Below, in pieces: positions 33,722-40,914 of a stretch of DNA of 64,000 nt (position 1 is the stretch's first letter; each line of letters begins with the position of its first letter). Source of the stretch: Burkholderia cepacia ATCC 25416 (GTDB lineage: Bacteria > Pseudomonadota > Gammaproteobacteria > Burkholderiales > Burkholderiaceae); NCBI RefSeq assembly GCF_001411495.1, contig NZ_CP012981.1:3348001-3412000 (forward strand). The letters are read 5' to 3'. Below the pieces are notes generated by a model, which searched no databases, was not told the DNA's origin, and worked only from the letters and a program-made list of their open reading frames with translations. Made by a program: the position numbers and the translations under genes.

Positions 33722-34207
33722 TCACAATTCCTTGAGCAGCGCCTGCAACTGGCGCAGCTTTCCGACTTCGCGTTCGCGGTTCTCTCGCTGCTCGTCGATC
33801 CTGAGCGCCGCCGTTTCCAGATCCGACGCGATTGCATGAATGTCGGCGGCGACGCGCGACAGACGCCCCGAAATGCCGGACAACACGTCGATCGGCTCAG
33901 ATACGGCAACGGGTTCCACAACGGGTGTTGCGGGTTGACCGGCGTCGGCGACCGGTTGCGGGCGCGACACCGACACCTTTGAGCGTTGGAAATGTCCGCG
34001 CGAGGTCTCTTTGACAATGCCGGCGTCGACCAGACTGGCGAGGCAACCAGCGACCGCGCGCAGTTCCATCCTCGACTTCGTTGTGTCGTACATGCACCCC
34101 ATGATTTGTTGCGGAGTCCACGCCGCTGCACCAGGCACGAACTCAAATACCTTGCGTGCCTGCGTCGACAGATCGCGCACAATCGCTTCACGTTGTGCGG
34201 GCGTCAT
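33722..34207 (-). CDS. Small phage replication/regulatory protein with winged-helix-like N-terminus
   Basis: 161 residues from MTPAQREAIVRDLS at 34207, with GGGAGG just upstream. The first 75 residues look like a winged helix (WTPQQIMGCMYDTTKSRMELRAVAGCLASLVDAGIVKETSRGHFQRSKV). A Pro/Val-rich linker and a heptad coiled coil (GRLSRVAADIHAIASDLETAALRIDEQRENREREVGKLRQLQALLKEL) follow. It sits directly upstream of the primase-helicase, so a role as an origin-binding or loading partner is plausible. Family not identified. Confidence 0.7.
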   Translation of the reverse strand: MTPAQREAIVRDLSTQARKVFEFVPGAAAWTPQQIMGCMYDTTKSRMELRAVAGCLASLVDAGIVKETSRGHFQRSKVSVSRPQPVADAGQPATPVVEPVAVSEPIDVLSGISGRLSRVAADIHAIASDLETAALRIDEQRENREREVGKLRQLQALLKEL

Positions 34208-34251
34208 GCATCCTCCCAATACGTCAAGACCGTCGAAATATCCGTTTGCAT
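34204..34251 (-). CDS. 15-residue leader peptide coupled to the next gene
   Basis: MQTDISTVLTYWEDA, ATG at 34251 with AGGAGG four bases upstream, stop overlapping the next ATG (ATGA). It lies between small genes in the early operon. The strong ribosome site makes translation likely; it may serve to couple or regulate the downstream gene, or be the stub of a lost gene. Confidence 0.4.
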   Translation of the reverse strand: MQTDISTVLTYWEDA

Positions 34252-34298
34252 CAATCCTCCTCGGTGTCGATATTGATCACGCCCACGGCGATCCACTG

Positions 34299-34472
34299 TT
34301 AGCGAACCAGCCGATCGTTCAGCAACTCGAGCAGCCGACGATCGCGCTCAGCCCGGTGGGAAAAGTTGCGCCACAGACCACGCCCGGCCGCATAGCTCAG
34401 GGGGCCGCTCGGTCTGCGGCGAATGTGTGACGTGCCGCGTCTCAGGCCGCTACTCGTTGCACTTACCTTCAA
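34299..34472 (-). CDS. Small basic phage protein, TTG start
   Basis: 57 residues from TTG 34472, with GGAG seven bases upstream; too short for usual gene finders. The C-terminal half (SYAAGRGLWRNFSHRAERDRRLLELLNDRLVR) has a good helical, charged composition. It fills the gap between 34485 and 34251 in the early operon with 12-base spacing. No family recognised. Confidence 0.5.
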   Translation of the reverse strand: MKVSATSSGLRRGTSHIRRRPSGPLSYAAGRGLWRNFSHRAERDRRLLELLNDRLVR

Positions 34473-34484
34473 TTCGGTCTCCGG

Positions 34485-34868
34485 TTATTTGCCGCGCAGC
34501 CGACGCCACTCAGCGGTCATCTGATCGTCGAACGCGGCCAGATCGCCAGCAGAGAGGTGGCCGGTGATCTGATCGCGAAATGCATGCCGTTCGGTCTTGT
34601 TCGGCAGCGCCGCACATATGCGCGAGGCACGCTCGATGAACTGACGCACCATCCCGGCACCCTCGGCCACGGCAAGAATCGCGGCGAGAGAGTCCGGGAA
34701 GGTGGAAATGAGATCGGACAGCAGGCCACCGGCGCGTTCGGGCGCTTGCTCGAAGCACCATGCCAACCGCCCCGTCCCGCACGAGAGTTGTTGCTCGCGC
34801 GAACATGCAAGGCCGACCGATACCCGGCCGGCCTTGCAACATGTCATACCGATCGTGAACCGCTCCAT
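34485..34868 (-). CDS. Hypothetical phage early protein
   Basis: 127 residues. The N-terminal 40 include Cys residues (MTCCKAGRV, LACSREQQLSCGTG); the rest is helical (GLLSDLISTFPDSLAAILAVAEGAGMVRQFIERASRICAALP, ITGHLSAGDLAAFDDQMTAEWRRLRGK). Spaced 1 base from the CII-like gene stop region and 12 bases before the next small gene, so it is part of the leftward early operon. Function unknown. Confidence 0.65.
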   Translation of the reverse strand: MERFTIGMTCCKAGRVSVGLACSREQQLSCGTGRLAWCFEQAPERAGGLLSDLISTFPDSLAAILAVAEGAGMVRQFIERASRICAALPNKTERHAFRDQITGHLSAGDLAAFDDQMTAEWRRLRGK

Positions 34869-34869
34869 A

Positions 34870-35427
34870 TCAGCGACGGCGGCGTTTAGCGAGGTTGCGG
34901 GCTGCGTGGATCAGCTTCTGAAACAAGCGCTGCCCCTTGCGCCCCGTCGCGATGATCTCCTCGGCCTTGCGGTCGTCGATCCGCTGATCTTCGAGCGCAC
35001 GTGTCACGTCGTCAGCAACTCGACCGACGTGCGCCTGCAGGTGCAGCGTGGTCGAAACGAGATGCATCGTTCCCGGCTCAAGCGCTTCGTCGACCCCGTG
35101 ATCGTCGACATGCTCGGCGACCAGTCCGAATCGGGCGTTCAGGGCGTGCAACGCATCCAGTGCGTGCGCACTTGCCTCGGTCTTTTCCTGCATCCACTCG
35201 ATCAGCAGCTCGAACATCTCCATCGACAAGCGACTGTCGCCAACACCACGCAAGCGCAGGCGAAGCGATTCCGGCGTGATGTTCTTACCGCGCCGGATCG
35301 TGAGATGGTTCGCCGCGTCGGCGACACCGCCCGGCGTGTTTCGAACGGACGTATAGAGCACGTCCAGCCATTCGGTACTGTCGTATCGGCAGGTCATAGT
35401 GGGAGATTGGTAGACGGTGGCTTTCAT
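34870..35427 (-). CDS. Phage regulatory CII-family protein
   Basis: 185 residues from MKATVYQSPTMTCRYDS at 35427. It matches the CII family of P2-like/Burkholderia phages (not lambda CII): WLDVLYTSVRNTPGGVADAANHLTIRRGKNITPESLRLRLRGVGDSRLSMEMFELLIEWMQEK, then LDALHALNARFGLVAE. The N-terminal half is the DNA-binding region. It is the second gene of the leftward early operon behind the Cro-like gene and presumably affects the lysis-lysogeny choice. Confidence 0.85.
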   Translation of the reverse strand: MKATVYQSPTMTCRYDSTEWLDVLYTSVRNTPGGVADAANHLTIRRGKNITPESLRLRLRGVGDSRLSMEMFELLIEWMQEKTEASAHALDALHALNARFGLVAEHVDDHGVDEALEPGTMHLVSTTLHLQAHVGRVADDVTRALEDQRIDDRKAEEIIATGRKGQRLFQKLIHAARNLAKRRRR

Positions 35428-35506
35428 CCTGTCGCGCGCTCGGGGCCGCAACTAAGATTCGGCTCATGAGGTGCGTGTCGGATGCGGTCACACAACAGCG
35501 AGCGCT

Positions 35507-35716
35507 TCACAACGACTCGTCGTGTGAATCCAGAGAGGCAAACAGGTCAGGACGCGCGAGCTTCAAGAACAACAGACGCGCTCGCGGAATGCCGTTTCGA
35601 CGCCATTCCGATACGGAAGGCATCCGGACTTCGCAGAGTTGTGCGGTTGCAGCCGTACCGCCAAATGCATCGATCACGGCACACGCGTACGGGTCTCGAT
35701 TCAGGAGCGTATTCAT
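35507..35716 (-). CDS. Cro-like transcriptional regulator
   Basis: 69 residues with a Cro/YdaS-like helix-turn-helix: YACAVIDAFGGTAATAQLCEVRMPSVSEWRRNGIPRARLLFLKLARPDLF. It is divergent from the CI-like repressor over 70 bases containing three operator copies. A -35/-10 pair TTGCTT-17-TAACAT on its strand overlaps operator sites. It should repress the repressor and commit to lysis. Confidence 0.85.
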   Translation of the reverse strand: MNTLLNRDPYACAVIDAFGGTAATAQLCEVRMPSVSEWRRNGIPRARLLFLKLARPDLFASLDSHDESL

Positions 35717-35725
35717 GCCGCAATG

Positions 35726-35787
35726 TTAGGCGCTCCTTATTCAAAAAGCAAGGCATTCCTAATGCCTATTCAGTTAGGCTTTCCTAA
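35726..35787. promoter_or_regulatory. Left operator cluster (three TTAGGcaTTCCTAA-like sites)
   Basis: TTAGGCGCTCCTTA at 35726-35739, CAAGGCATTCCTAA at 35749-35762 and TTAGGCTTTCCTAA at 35774-35787, spaced 23 and 25 bases. Each is an imperfect palindrome. The last ends at the A of the repressor start codon, so the repressor message is probably leaderless or has a very short leader. Confidence 0.8.
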
Positions 35788-36215
35788 TGACGACACTAGC
35801 CGAACGCCTGGAACAGGCAATGAAGTTGCCGCCCGAAAAAAAGGCTGCGGATCTGGCGCGAGCGTGCCGAGTGCGAGCGCCCTCGGTCAGCGACTGGTTA
35901 AGCGGGAAGACAAAAAAGATGGAAGGGGCGAATTTGCTGCTCGCGGCCGAATTCCTGAACGTCGATCCTTGGTGGCTTGCCACCGGTGAAGGGCAGATGC
36001 GACGCCGCGCCAATGCGCCCGCGCCGCAAAGACAGGAGACGCTAGGCGCGCATGCTCAAGCGCTGGTTGACGCGCTTGCCAAAGCAGACAAGGTCGGGTT
36101 GCCATCTACAGCGTTTGTCGCGCTGCTTGAAACCCTCAGGGTGTTTGAAGACCTGCGCGGACAGCAGTCTGGTGATCTTCTCGATCTGAATGCCCCCGAC
36201 CCACAAGAGGGGTAA
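35787..36215 (+). CDS. CI-like prophage repressor lacking a peptidase domain
   Basis: 142 residues. The N-terminal 65 are a phage repressor HTH (LAERLEQAMKLPPEKKAADLARACRVRAPSVSDWLSGKTKKMEGANLLLAAEFLNVDPWWLATGEG). The C-terminal part is short (ALVDALAKADKVGLPSTAFVALLETLRVFEDL), with no S24 Ser-Lys peptidase, so RecA-stimulated self-cleavage is not expected. No ribosome site precedes ATG 35787. Its 3' end is overlapped for 80 bases by the convergent LexA-controlled gene. Confidence 0.85.
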   Translation: MTTLAERLEQAMKLPPEKKAADLARACRVRAPSVSDWLSGKTKKMEGANLLLAAEFLNVDPWWLATGEGQMRRRANAPAPQRQETLGAHAQALVDALAKADKVGLPSTAFVALLETLRVFEDLRGQQSGDLLDLNAPDPQEG

Positions 36216-36435
36216 GGTTCCAGTCGAATACTGCGGCTCTGCGGTGCGTCCCGACCTGCCCGGAACGTATTCCACGCCCCCTGATTGGCCCTCCAAGAAG
36301 CTCCACATCCCAATCGAACTCTTCACCGCTGTGCGGGCCGATAACCTGCACCAGCACACCGATACGCGACCGGTTCCGGCATCGACTGACGATCGCCACA
36401 TCGCCCGGTTTGCAGCGCAATTCCCCTGTTGACAT
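36136..36435 (-). CDS. SOS-controlled small protein, candidate antirepressor
   Basis: 99 residues from MSTGELRCKPGDVAIVSRC at 36435. Conserved-looking blocks are RIGVLVQVIGPHSGEEFDWDVELLGGPIRG and AAVFDWNLTPLVGRG, a small beta-rich type common in Burkholderia phages with no known function. A LexA box lies 44 bases upstream. It converges on and overlaps the repressor 3' end. By analogy with phage 186 Tum, it could inactivate the repressor after DNA damage, or its transcript could act as antisense RNA. Both are inferences. Confidence 0.65.
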   Translation of the reverse strand: MSTGELRCKPGDVAIVSRCRNRSRIGVLVQVIGPHSGEEFDWDVELLGGPIRGRGIRSGQVGTHRRAAVFDWNLTPLVGRGHSDREDHQTAVRAGLQTP

Positions 36436-36478
36436 AGCCCCGCAACAACCTCCCCTCGGCAATATTTTCGCTTAATCA

Positions 36479-36494
36479 CTGTATAAACATACAG
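36479..36494. promoter_or_regulatory. LexA (SOS) box
   Basis: CTGT-N8-ACAG with the AT-rich interior TATAAACA and flanks CA...TA, matching the E. coli-type LexA consensus also used in beta-proteobacteria. It lies upstream of the leftward gene starting at 36435. Confidence 0.8.
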
Positions 36495-36588
36495 TATTAG
36501 GTCAGAAGAATACAACACCTTTCAACAAGATTCATCGCGTCCTCCCCGCGCTCGATTCAACGACGAACCTCGATGCTAGCGAAAAGAG

Positions 36589-36627
36589 TTAGGAATTCCT
36601 ATTGCAATATGACAAAGGAATGCCTAA
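36589..36627. promoter_or_regulatory. Right operator pair
   Basis: TTAGGAATTCCTAT at 36589-36602 and AAAGGAATGCCTAA at 36614-36627 (the latter in reverse orientation), 25 bases apart, the same spacing as in the left cluster. They lie upstream of the rightward early genes starting at 36673, so the repressor should control both arms. Confidence 0.75.
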
Positions 36628-36672
36628 CATTCGACTCCATTACTGCCGCTCGCGCAGTCATCGGAGAAGCCC

Positions 36673-36891
36673 ATGAAAATGTTCGACCATCAGTCCGCCG
36701 ATCGCCACGATTGGCTTCGTGACGAACACACGCCCCGCGTCACGCCGTCCGAGCCTGCCCGCCAAAGCAACTTTGAGAAGTCGAAGGTCTTCCGCTGGAC
36801 GGTCGTCGCCGCATTGTTGTTTGTCGTCGTAAACGTGTTCCAGGACGACCCTGTCGTCGCACCGACGACCGCCTATCACGTCACCGTCTAA
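36673..36891 (+). CDS. Small membrane protein, first gene of the rightward early operon
   Basis: 72 residues with a GGAGA site. The charged N-terminal half (FDHQSADRHDWLRDEHTPRV) is followed by one membrane helix (FRWTVVAALLFVVVNVF) and a short tail. Function unknown. It could be a superinfection-exclusion type protein. An exact dispersed-motif copy lies inside (AAAGCAACTTT, 36764-36774; residues QSNF). Confidence 0.7.
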   Translation: MKMFDHQSADRHDWLRDEHTPRVTPSEPARQSNFEKSKVFRWTVVAALLFVVVNVFQDDPVVAPTTAYHVTV

Positions 36892-36941
36892 ACCGCCCCG
36901 ATCCTGCCGGGGCGAACGCCCCCGGCGTCATGGAGACCACC

Positions 36942-37304
36942 ATGCCGCGAATCAAAGGCCAAACCCTTCCCCTCGTCGACGTCGAGCGTCGCGACACCCT
37001 CTCACTTCGCACCATCACGCGATACGACCGGAACGCACGCCGTCCGTCGACACCGATCCTGATCGGCAAGTACGTGGTCGGACGCCGCCCGCTGGCGGAC
37101 AGCGTGCATACGGAGTATTTGATCCTCGACGGCACTGAGATCGCCGGCAAGCAGATCTCGATCCCGAGCGAAGGTGACTGCGCCGATGCAATCAAGCGCC
37201 TGCGAGACGCAAAGCGTGCGGCGGGCGTGGCGGCATCGAACGCGATCGAAAAATCGAAGAACGCCGGCAAGCCGCGTGCCACCGCAGCACCGGAGGTTGC
37301 GTAA
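36942..37304 (+). CDS. Hypothetical phage protein upstream of ParB-like gene
   Basis: 120 residues from MPRIKGQTLPLVDVERRD at 36942, chosen because GGAG lies six bases upstream; an ATG four codons earlier lacks one. Blocks include YVVGRRPLADSVHTEYLILDGTEIAGKQISIPSEGDCADAIKRLRDAKRA and a Lys/Ala-rich end. No family recognised. Coupled to the ParB-like gene by TAATG. Confidence 0.65.
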   Translation: MPRIKGQTLPLVDVERRDTLSLRTITRYDRNARRPSTPILIGKYVVGRRPLADSVHTEYLILDGTEIAGKQISIPSEGDCADAIKRLRDAKRAAGVAASNAIEKSKNAGKPRATAAPEVA

Positions 37305-38788
37305 TGGACGATCGCACCCAACAGCTCGACCTGACCGCGCCGATCCCGACCGGGAACATCAAGGCAGCAGCCGCAGCCGCCGGCGCAACGAAGGCAGACC
37401 TGTGGATGGTCCCCTACGATCAGTTGCGCTACGACCCGGCCGACAACATCCGAGCGGTTGATACCGAATGGGTGGCACACCTCGCCGCGCTTATGCGGGA
37501 GAACGGATACGACAAGGGTTCCCCCCTCCATTGCTACGCCCGGAAGGTTGACGGCAAGGATCTGCTCTACGTTTACAAGGGGCAGCACCGCTATCTCGCA
37601 GCGGGACACGTGATCGCCACCGGGAAAGATCTGGGCAAGATCCCGGTTGTCGTCCGCGACGCGAAGAACGTCAACCGCGCCGAAATGGTGATCGACGGCT
37701 ATCTCAGCAACAACGGCAAACTGTCGTCGCCGCTTGATCTGGCCGCTGCCGTCGCAGAGCTGCGCGACATTCACGGCATGGCGCTTGCGGCCATCTGCAA
37801 GCGCCTGAATGTCACCGACCAAACGATCCGCGACGTTGGCCTGCTCGAACGGGCACCGGCCGAACTGCACCAGCTCATACGGAACGGCCAATGTACCGGC
37901 ACACTGGCCATCGAGCAGATCCGCCAGCACGGCGGCGACAAAGCGCTCGAACGCATCGTCGCAGGGATCTCCAAAGCCGCTGAAGCCGGCAAGATGAAGG
38001 TCACGAAGAAGTACCTCGAAGCAGCGCCCGTGCTCGATACGCATCCGGCCCCGGAACCTTCGCTCGAGCGCGCAGGCCCCGCAGCCGCAGCCGCCGACAG
38101 CGACAACTACAACGACAGCAACACCGACGCTGACGCCGCACCACTCGTCACGTCGACGGCCGCGGATGTCACGATCGAGAAGCAGGCACCGATGCAGGCA
38201 GCGTCGCGCCAAAGCGCCCCCGCCAAGATCAGCGAGAAACAGTCAAAGCAACTTTTGCAGGCTCTGCAATCGGTCCTGCACGACCCCGCCTTCGACCAAC
38301 TCTCGCCGGGCACAATGCATGCCGTACACGCCGGCTTGAACGGCATAGCTCACCTATGCCTCGGCGGGGTTGGTCCGACACCGACTGATCATCCGATCCA
38401 CGCACCGAACAAGCACGGCGTTTTCGACGCCTGCGAGACGATCAAGTCCCCTGCTAGCAAGCGCACTCGCAAATGCCCGGCTGCGATCCATCTCGCTCAC
38501 ATCGAACCTGGCGTGTGGATTCACTCGTTCACGCTGGAGGTCGGCTCCAGCGGTATGACTGGCCTGCCGTCACCGCGCAGTTACACGGAGACGTACCCGA
38601 CACGCGGGCAAGCAATCCGGGGCGCGGTGTCAGACATGACGCGCGTCATGCAGTCGCCAAGCTACGCGAAATCGAAGGAAGCACCGATCGTCCATGCGTG
38701 GCTCGACAAGCTGTATGCAATGCCCGACCCCGACTGGACGCCAGAGCTGGCAGCCAAGCATGGGGCCGCACAGGAGGCAGCCAAATGA
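37304..38788 (+). CDS. ParB/KorB-like DNA-binding protein
   Basis: 494 residues. The N-terminal ParB/Srx-type domain is at about 35-125 (VPYDQLRYDPADNIR, LAALMRENGYDKGSPLHCY, KGQHRYLAAGHV at 92-103, equivalent to the GERRxRA box). A helix-turn-helix follows at about 158-182 (MALAAICKRLNVTDQTIRDVGLLERAP), then IEQIRQHGGDKALERIV. The C-terminal half is Ala/Pro rich, with a separate folded end (HAPNKHGVFDACE, TLEVGSSGMTGLPSPRSYTETYPTRGQAIRGAV). No ParA is encoded nearby. It could be a KorB-like global regulator or a partition protein. An exact motif copy lies within it (38245-38255). Confidence 0.8.
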   Translation: MDDRTQQLDLTAPIPTGNIKAAAAAAGATKADLWMVPYDQLRYDPADNIRAVDTEWVAHLAALMRENGYDKGSPLHCYARKVDGKDLLYVYKGQHRYLAAGHVIATGKDLGKIPVVVRDAKNVNRAEMVIDGYLSNNGKLSSPLDLAAAVAELRDIHGMALAAICKRLNVTDQTIRDVGLLERAPAELHQLIRNGQCTGTLAIEQIRQHGGDKALERIVAGISKAAEAGKMKVTKKYLEAAPVLDTHPAPEPSLERAGPAAAAADSDNYNDSNTDADAAPLVTSTAADVTIEKQAPMQAASRQSAPAKISEKQSKQLLQALQSVLHDPAFDQLSPGTMHAVHAGLNGIAHLCLGGVGPTPTDHPIHAPNKHGVFDACETIKSPASKRTRKCPAAIHLAHIEPGVWIHSFTLEVGSSGMTGLPSPRSYTETYPTRGQAIRGAVSDMTRVMQSPSYAKSKEAPIVHAWLDKLYAMPDPDWTPELAAKHGAAQEAAK

Positions 38789-39252
38789 CCCCGCGCCCGG
38801 CCCTTTCTACCCCACGTCCGCTGCCGCGAAAGCGGGAACACGCGGAGAAGCGCCCGGCTATCGCACTGGCGAGCGTCAACGGTACTTCAACGCAGTCGGA
38901 CTGCAGCGGGCTGACGCCCGCAAAAGCGATCCAGAAGGACGAAGCGCCGCTCGCGCGGCGCAAACCTATCCAGGCCTTGGCGGAGACCCGCCAAGGCAGG
39001 CTCACGCGCCTCGACGCCCTTCGCAATGAGATCCGCGCGTTGATCACCGAGATCTCGCACGCGGCCGACGTCGAGCTGCTGGACCTGATGGCCGACGAGG
39101 TCGGATCGTTCGCTCGCCACAAGGCGGCGCAGGACGCACGCACCTGGGCAGCAACTGCCGACATCACGCTGGAAACCGGATTTATGCAACTGGCTCGCGC
39201 ACTACCTGGCGCGGCCGACGAGGAAACGAAGAATCGAGGAGCGCTCGCATGA
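38785..39252 (+). CDS. Hypothetical phage protein
   Basis: 155 residues from ATG 38785, overlapping the ParB-like stop (ATGA). The first 75 residues are Pro/Arg/Lys rich and probably disordered. The second half is helical (RQGRLTRLDALRNEIRALITEISHAADVELLDLMADEVGSFARHKAAQDARTW). Translational coupling with the ParB-like and Xis-like genes suggests shared regulation. No family recognised. Confidence 0.65.
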   Translation: MTPRPALSTPRPLPRKREHAEKRPAIALASVNGTSTQSDCSGLTPAKAIQKDEAPLARRKPIQALAETRQGRLTRLDALRNEIRALITEISHAADVELLDLMADEVGSFARHKAAQDARTWAATADITLETGFMQLARALPGAADEETKNRGALA

Positions 39253-39503
39253 CCGTTGCAATGAAACCGATCTACCTCGATATCGAATCTGTCTCGGCTG
39301 CAATCTCCCTGTCGCCGGCCGTTATCCACAAGCTCGTCCGGCAAGAAGAGTTTCCGAAGCCTCGCGCGCTGTCAGGTCGTCGCGTGGGGTGGCTCACGCG
39401 TGAGATCGAGGAATGGGCAGAGGCCCGCACGCCTTCCGAATTCTTGCCGCCACCGAATTGCGGGACTGGTCGACGGAAGGTTAACGTACATGCGCCTGAC
39501 TGA
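39249..39503 (+). CDS. AlpA/excisionase-like regulator
   Basis: 84 residues with an AlpA/MerR-type HTH: YLDIESVSAAISLSPAVIHKLVRQEEFPKPRALSGRRVGWLTREIEEWAEARTPS. Such proteins act as excisionases or activate integrase genes. It overlaps the previous gene by four bases (ATGA) and its 3' end overlaps the convergent integrase gene by 23 bases. Confidence 0.82.
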   Translation: MTVAMKPIYLDIESVSAAISLSPAVIHKLVRQEEFPKPRALSGRRVGWLTREIEEWAEARTPSEFLPPPNCGTGRRKVNVHAPD

Positions 39504-40755
39504 CCGCCTCCAACTTCGCGCTCAATTTCGACAACCACTGCCGGCGCTCGGCGTCATAGTCGTGACGATTGTAGACGCCGCCGACGCCCGGCAACATGTG
39601 CCCGATTATGGCCTCACCGATCTCGTACGGGCACCCAAGCGCAGCCAACATCGTGCGAGCTGTTCGACGGAGGTCGTGAGGCGCCCAGTGGGTCACTGCA
39701 AGACGAGGCCGGACCTGTTGTGGCTTCGTTTCGCTGTAGGGCATATGGAAGTGCACGGCCGTACCGAACACTTTCTGTTGCATGGGACCGCCTCTTTCAG
39801 CCGGGAATAACCACCCTTTCCCGTAACGCTCAAGCCGACGACGAACAATTGCTTCTGCCCGACCAACAAGTGGAACCCGCAAGTCCGTAGCGTTCTCGTG
39901 GCGAGCGTTTTTCGTCTTGATCTTCGGTATCGTCCACCAAAGCCCGTCCGACTCTTCGGCGATCTCCCGCCCCTCCATCGCGCCAATCTCTGCACCACGG
40001 GTTGCTGTCCAGAGATATAGCGTCAGCGCATCCTCGACGTTGCGACTGAAGTTTGGCAACCAGTTGATCACCGCCCCCGCCTCCGCGTCGCTCAGAAACC
40101 GCTTCACGGTTCCGGTAGGCTGCCCCTGAATGCGCTTGCCGTTGCTACGCAAACGGCCGCGCATGATCTGACGCCACCAGTTCGGCGAGGATTCGGGAAG
40201 TTTGCCGGCGTCGAGCGCATAGTCCCACGCAGCGCCCAGCTCAAGCCGAAGCTTCGACGCCTGGACGGGGATGTGGCGAAATGAATCAATCTTGGTAAAG
40301 GCCCGCTCGCGGGTCAGCTGGACAGCCGGTGTCTCCGCAAGATCGCCCATCATCGTCCGGAACATCCGAGCAACTTCGGCCGCCCCCTTCGGTTTTCGGT
40401 TGTGCTCGACGTGGCCTTTCAGGTATGCAGCACACACGTCGCCCACTGTCAGTGAATCCCCTTGCTGTACCATTACGGCGACAGTGCCGAGTGCTTGTCG
40501 CTTAGTCAGTGCGGGGTCGTTGCCTGCGTTGCGCTGGTCCCTCAAGCGCTCCCATTCAACGGCCGCAGCTGCGATTGACAGCGCAGGCCATTCGCCGATT
40601 TTGATTTGTCGCATGCGCCCGTCGACGGGCGATTTGTACCGGTAAGTCCAACTACGACGCGAGGCTGTTGCCTCAAGCCTGAGACCGGGACAACCGTCGA
40701 TATTCAAATGTGCACCGGGCAAAAGTTGCTTTGCAGTGCGTGCGTCAAACCGCAT
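39481..40755 (-). CDS. int: Tyrosine-type integrase (P4-like)
   Basis: 424 residues. An arm-type DNA-binding N-terminus (LNIDGCPGLRLEATASRRSWTYRYKSPVDGRMRQIKIGEWPALSIAAAA) and SAM-like core-binding region precede the catalytic domain. Catalytic residues are Arg in TATRGAEIG (about 250), HDLRR (about 357-361), the GH box IGHMLPGVGG and the Tyr in VYNRHDY (about 390). The start lies 159 bases from mutS. Codons ACT GCA AAG CAA CTT TTG near the N-terminus carry an exact dispersed-motif copy (40722-40732). Confidence 0.93.
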   Translation of the reverse strand: MRFDARTAKQLLPGAHLNIDGCPGLRLEATASRRSWTYRYKSPVDGRMRQIKIGEWPALSIAAAAVEWERLRDQRNAGNDPALTKRQALGTVAVMVQQGDSLTVGDVCAAYLKGHVEHNRKPKGAAEVARMFRTMMGDLAETPAVQLTRERAFTKIDSFRHIPVQASKLRLELGAAWDYALDAGKLPESSPNWWRQIMRGRLRSNGKRIQGQPTGTVKRFLSDAEAGAVINWLPNFSRNVEDALTLYLWTATRGAEIGAMEGREIAEESDGLWWTIPKIKTKNARHENATDLRVPLVGRAEAIVRRRLERYGKGWLFPAERGGPMQQKVFGTAVHFHMPYSETKPQQVRPRLAVTHWAPHDLRRTARTMLAALGCPYEIGEAIIGHMLPGVGGVYNRHDYDAERRQWLSKLSAKLEAVSQAHVR

Positions 40756-40914
40756 TCAATCCTCGGCGTAGGTTTCCGCCAAACACAGGACAGCACCGGC
40801 GTAGGCGTAGATTTCGTGAAGGACGAAAAGCTACGCTGACCAAGAGAATTTAGCAAGATGTCGCGACACGGGGAAATTCGATACCGAAGCCCCAAGAACT
40901 GATGGAAAGCCTTG
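40756..40914. other. Integrase-mutS junction, presumed attR region
   Basis: 159 bases between int and mutS. The word CGGCGTAGG occurs twice (about 40763-40771 and 40797-40805), possible integrase arm sites. A 9-bp word shared with 968-976 lies at 40771-40779. It must also carry whatever promoter now drives mutS; I see no strong -35/-10 pair. Confidence 0.5.

Larger units (their letters stand above)
1077..40732. repeat. Dispersed palindromic motif, consensus CAAAGTNACTTTG (about 16 copies)
   Basis: Cores AAAGTNACTTT or one A-to-G variant: 4394-4404, 11260-11270, 13069-13079, 18710-18720, 19232-19242, 24971-24981, 30859-30869, 33691-33701, 36764-36774, 38245-38255 and 40722-40732. Copies with one end mismatch: 1077-1087, 3655-3665, 4915-4925, 17092-17102 and 22710-22720. 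Weaker: 27159-27169 and 28350-28360. An 8-A/T word of this kind should occur well under once by chance in 40 kb at this GC. I saw none from 40.9 to 64 kb. See findings for interpretation. Confidence 0.85.

Noticed and set aside
34345..34420. tRNA-like look of GCATAGCTCAGGGGG in the early region
   Set aside because: It recalls a D-arm, but no acceptor stem, anticodon stem or T-loop can be paired round it, and a small gene reads through it.
968..40779. GGTTTCCGC at 968-976 and 40771-40779 as the attachment core
   Set aside because: Only 9 bp, and a match of that size between two 200-base regions can occur by chance. It also conflicts with the evidence that mutS codons themselves were replaced. 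Left as a lead, not a call.
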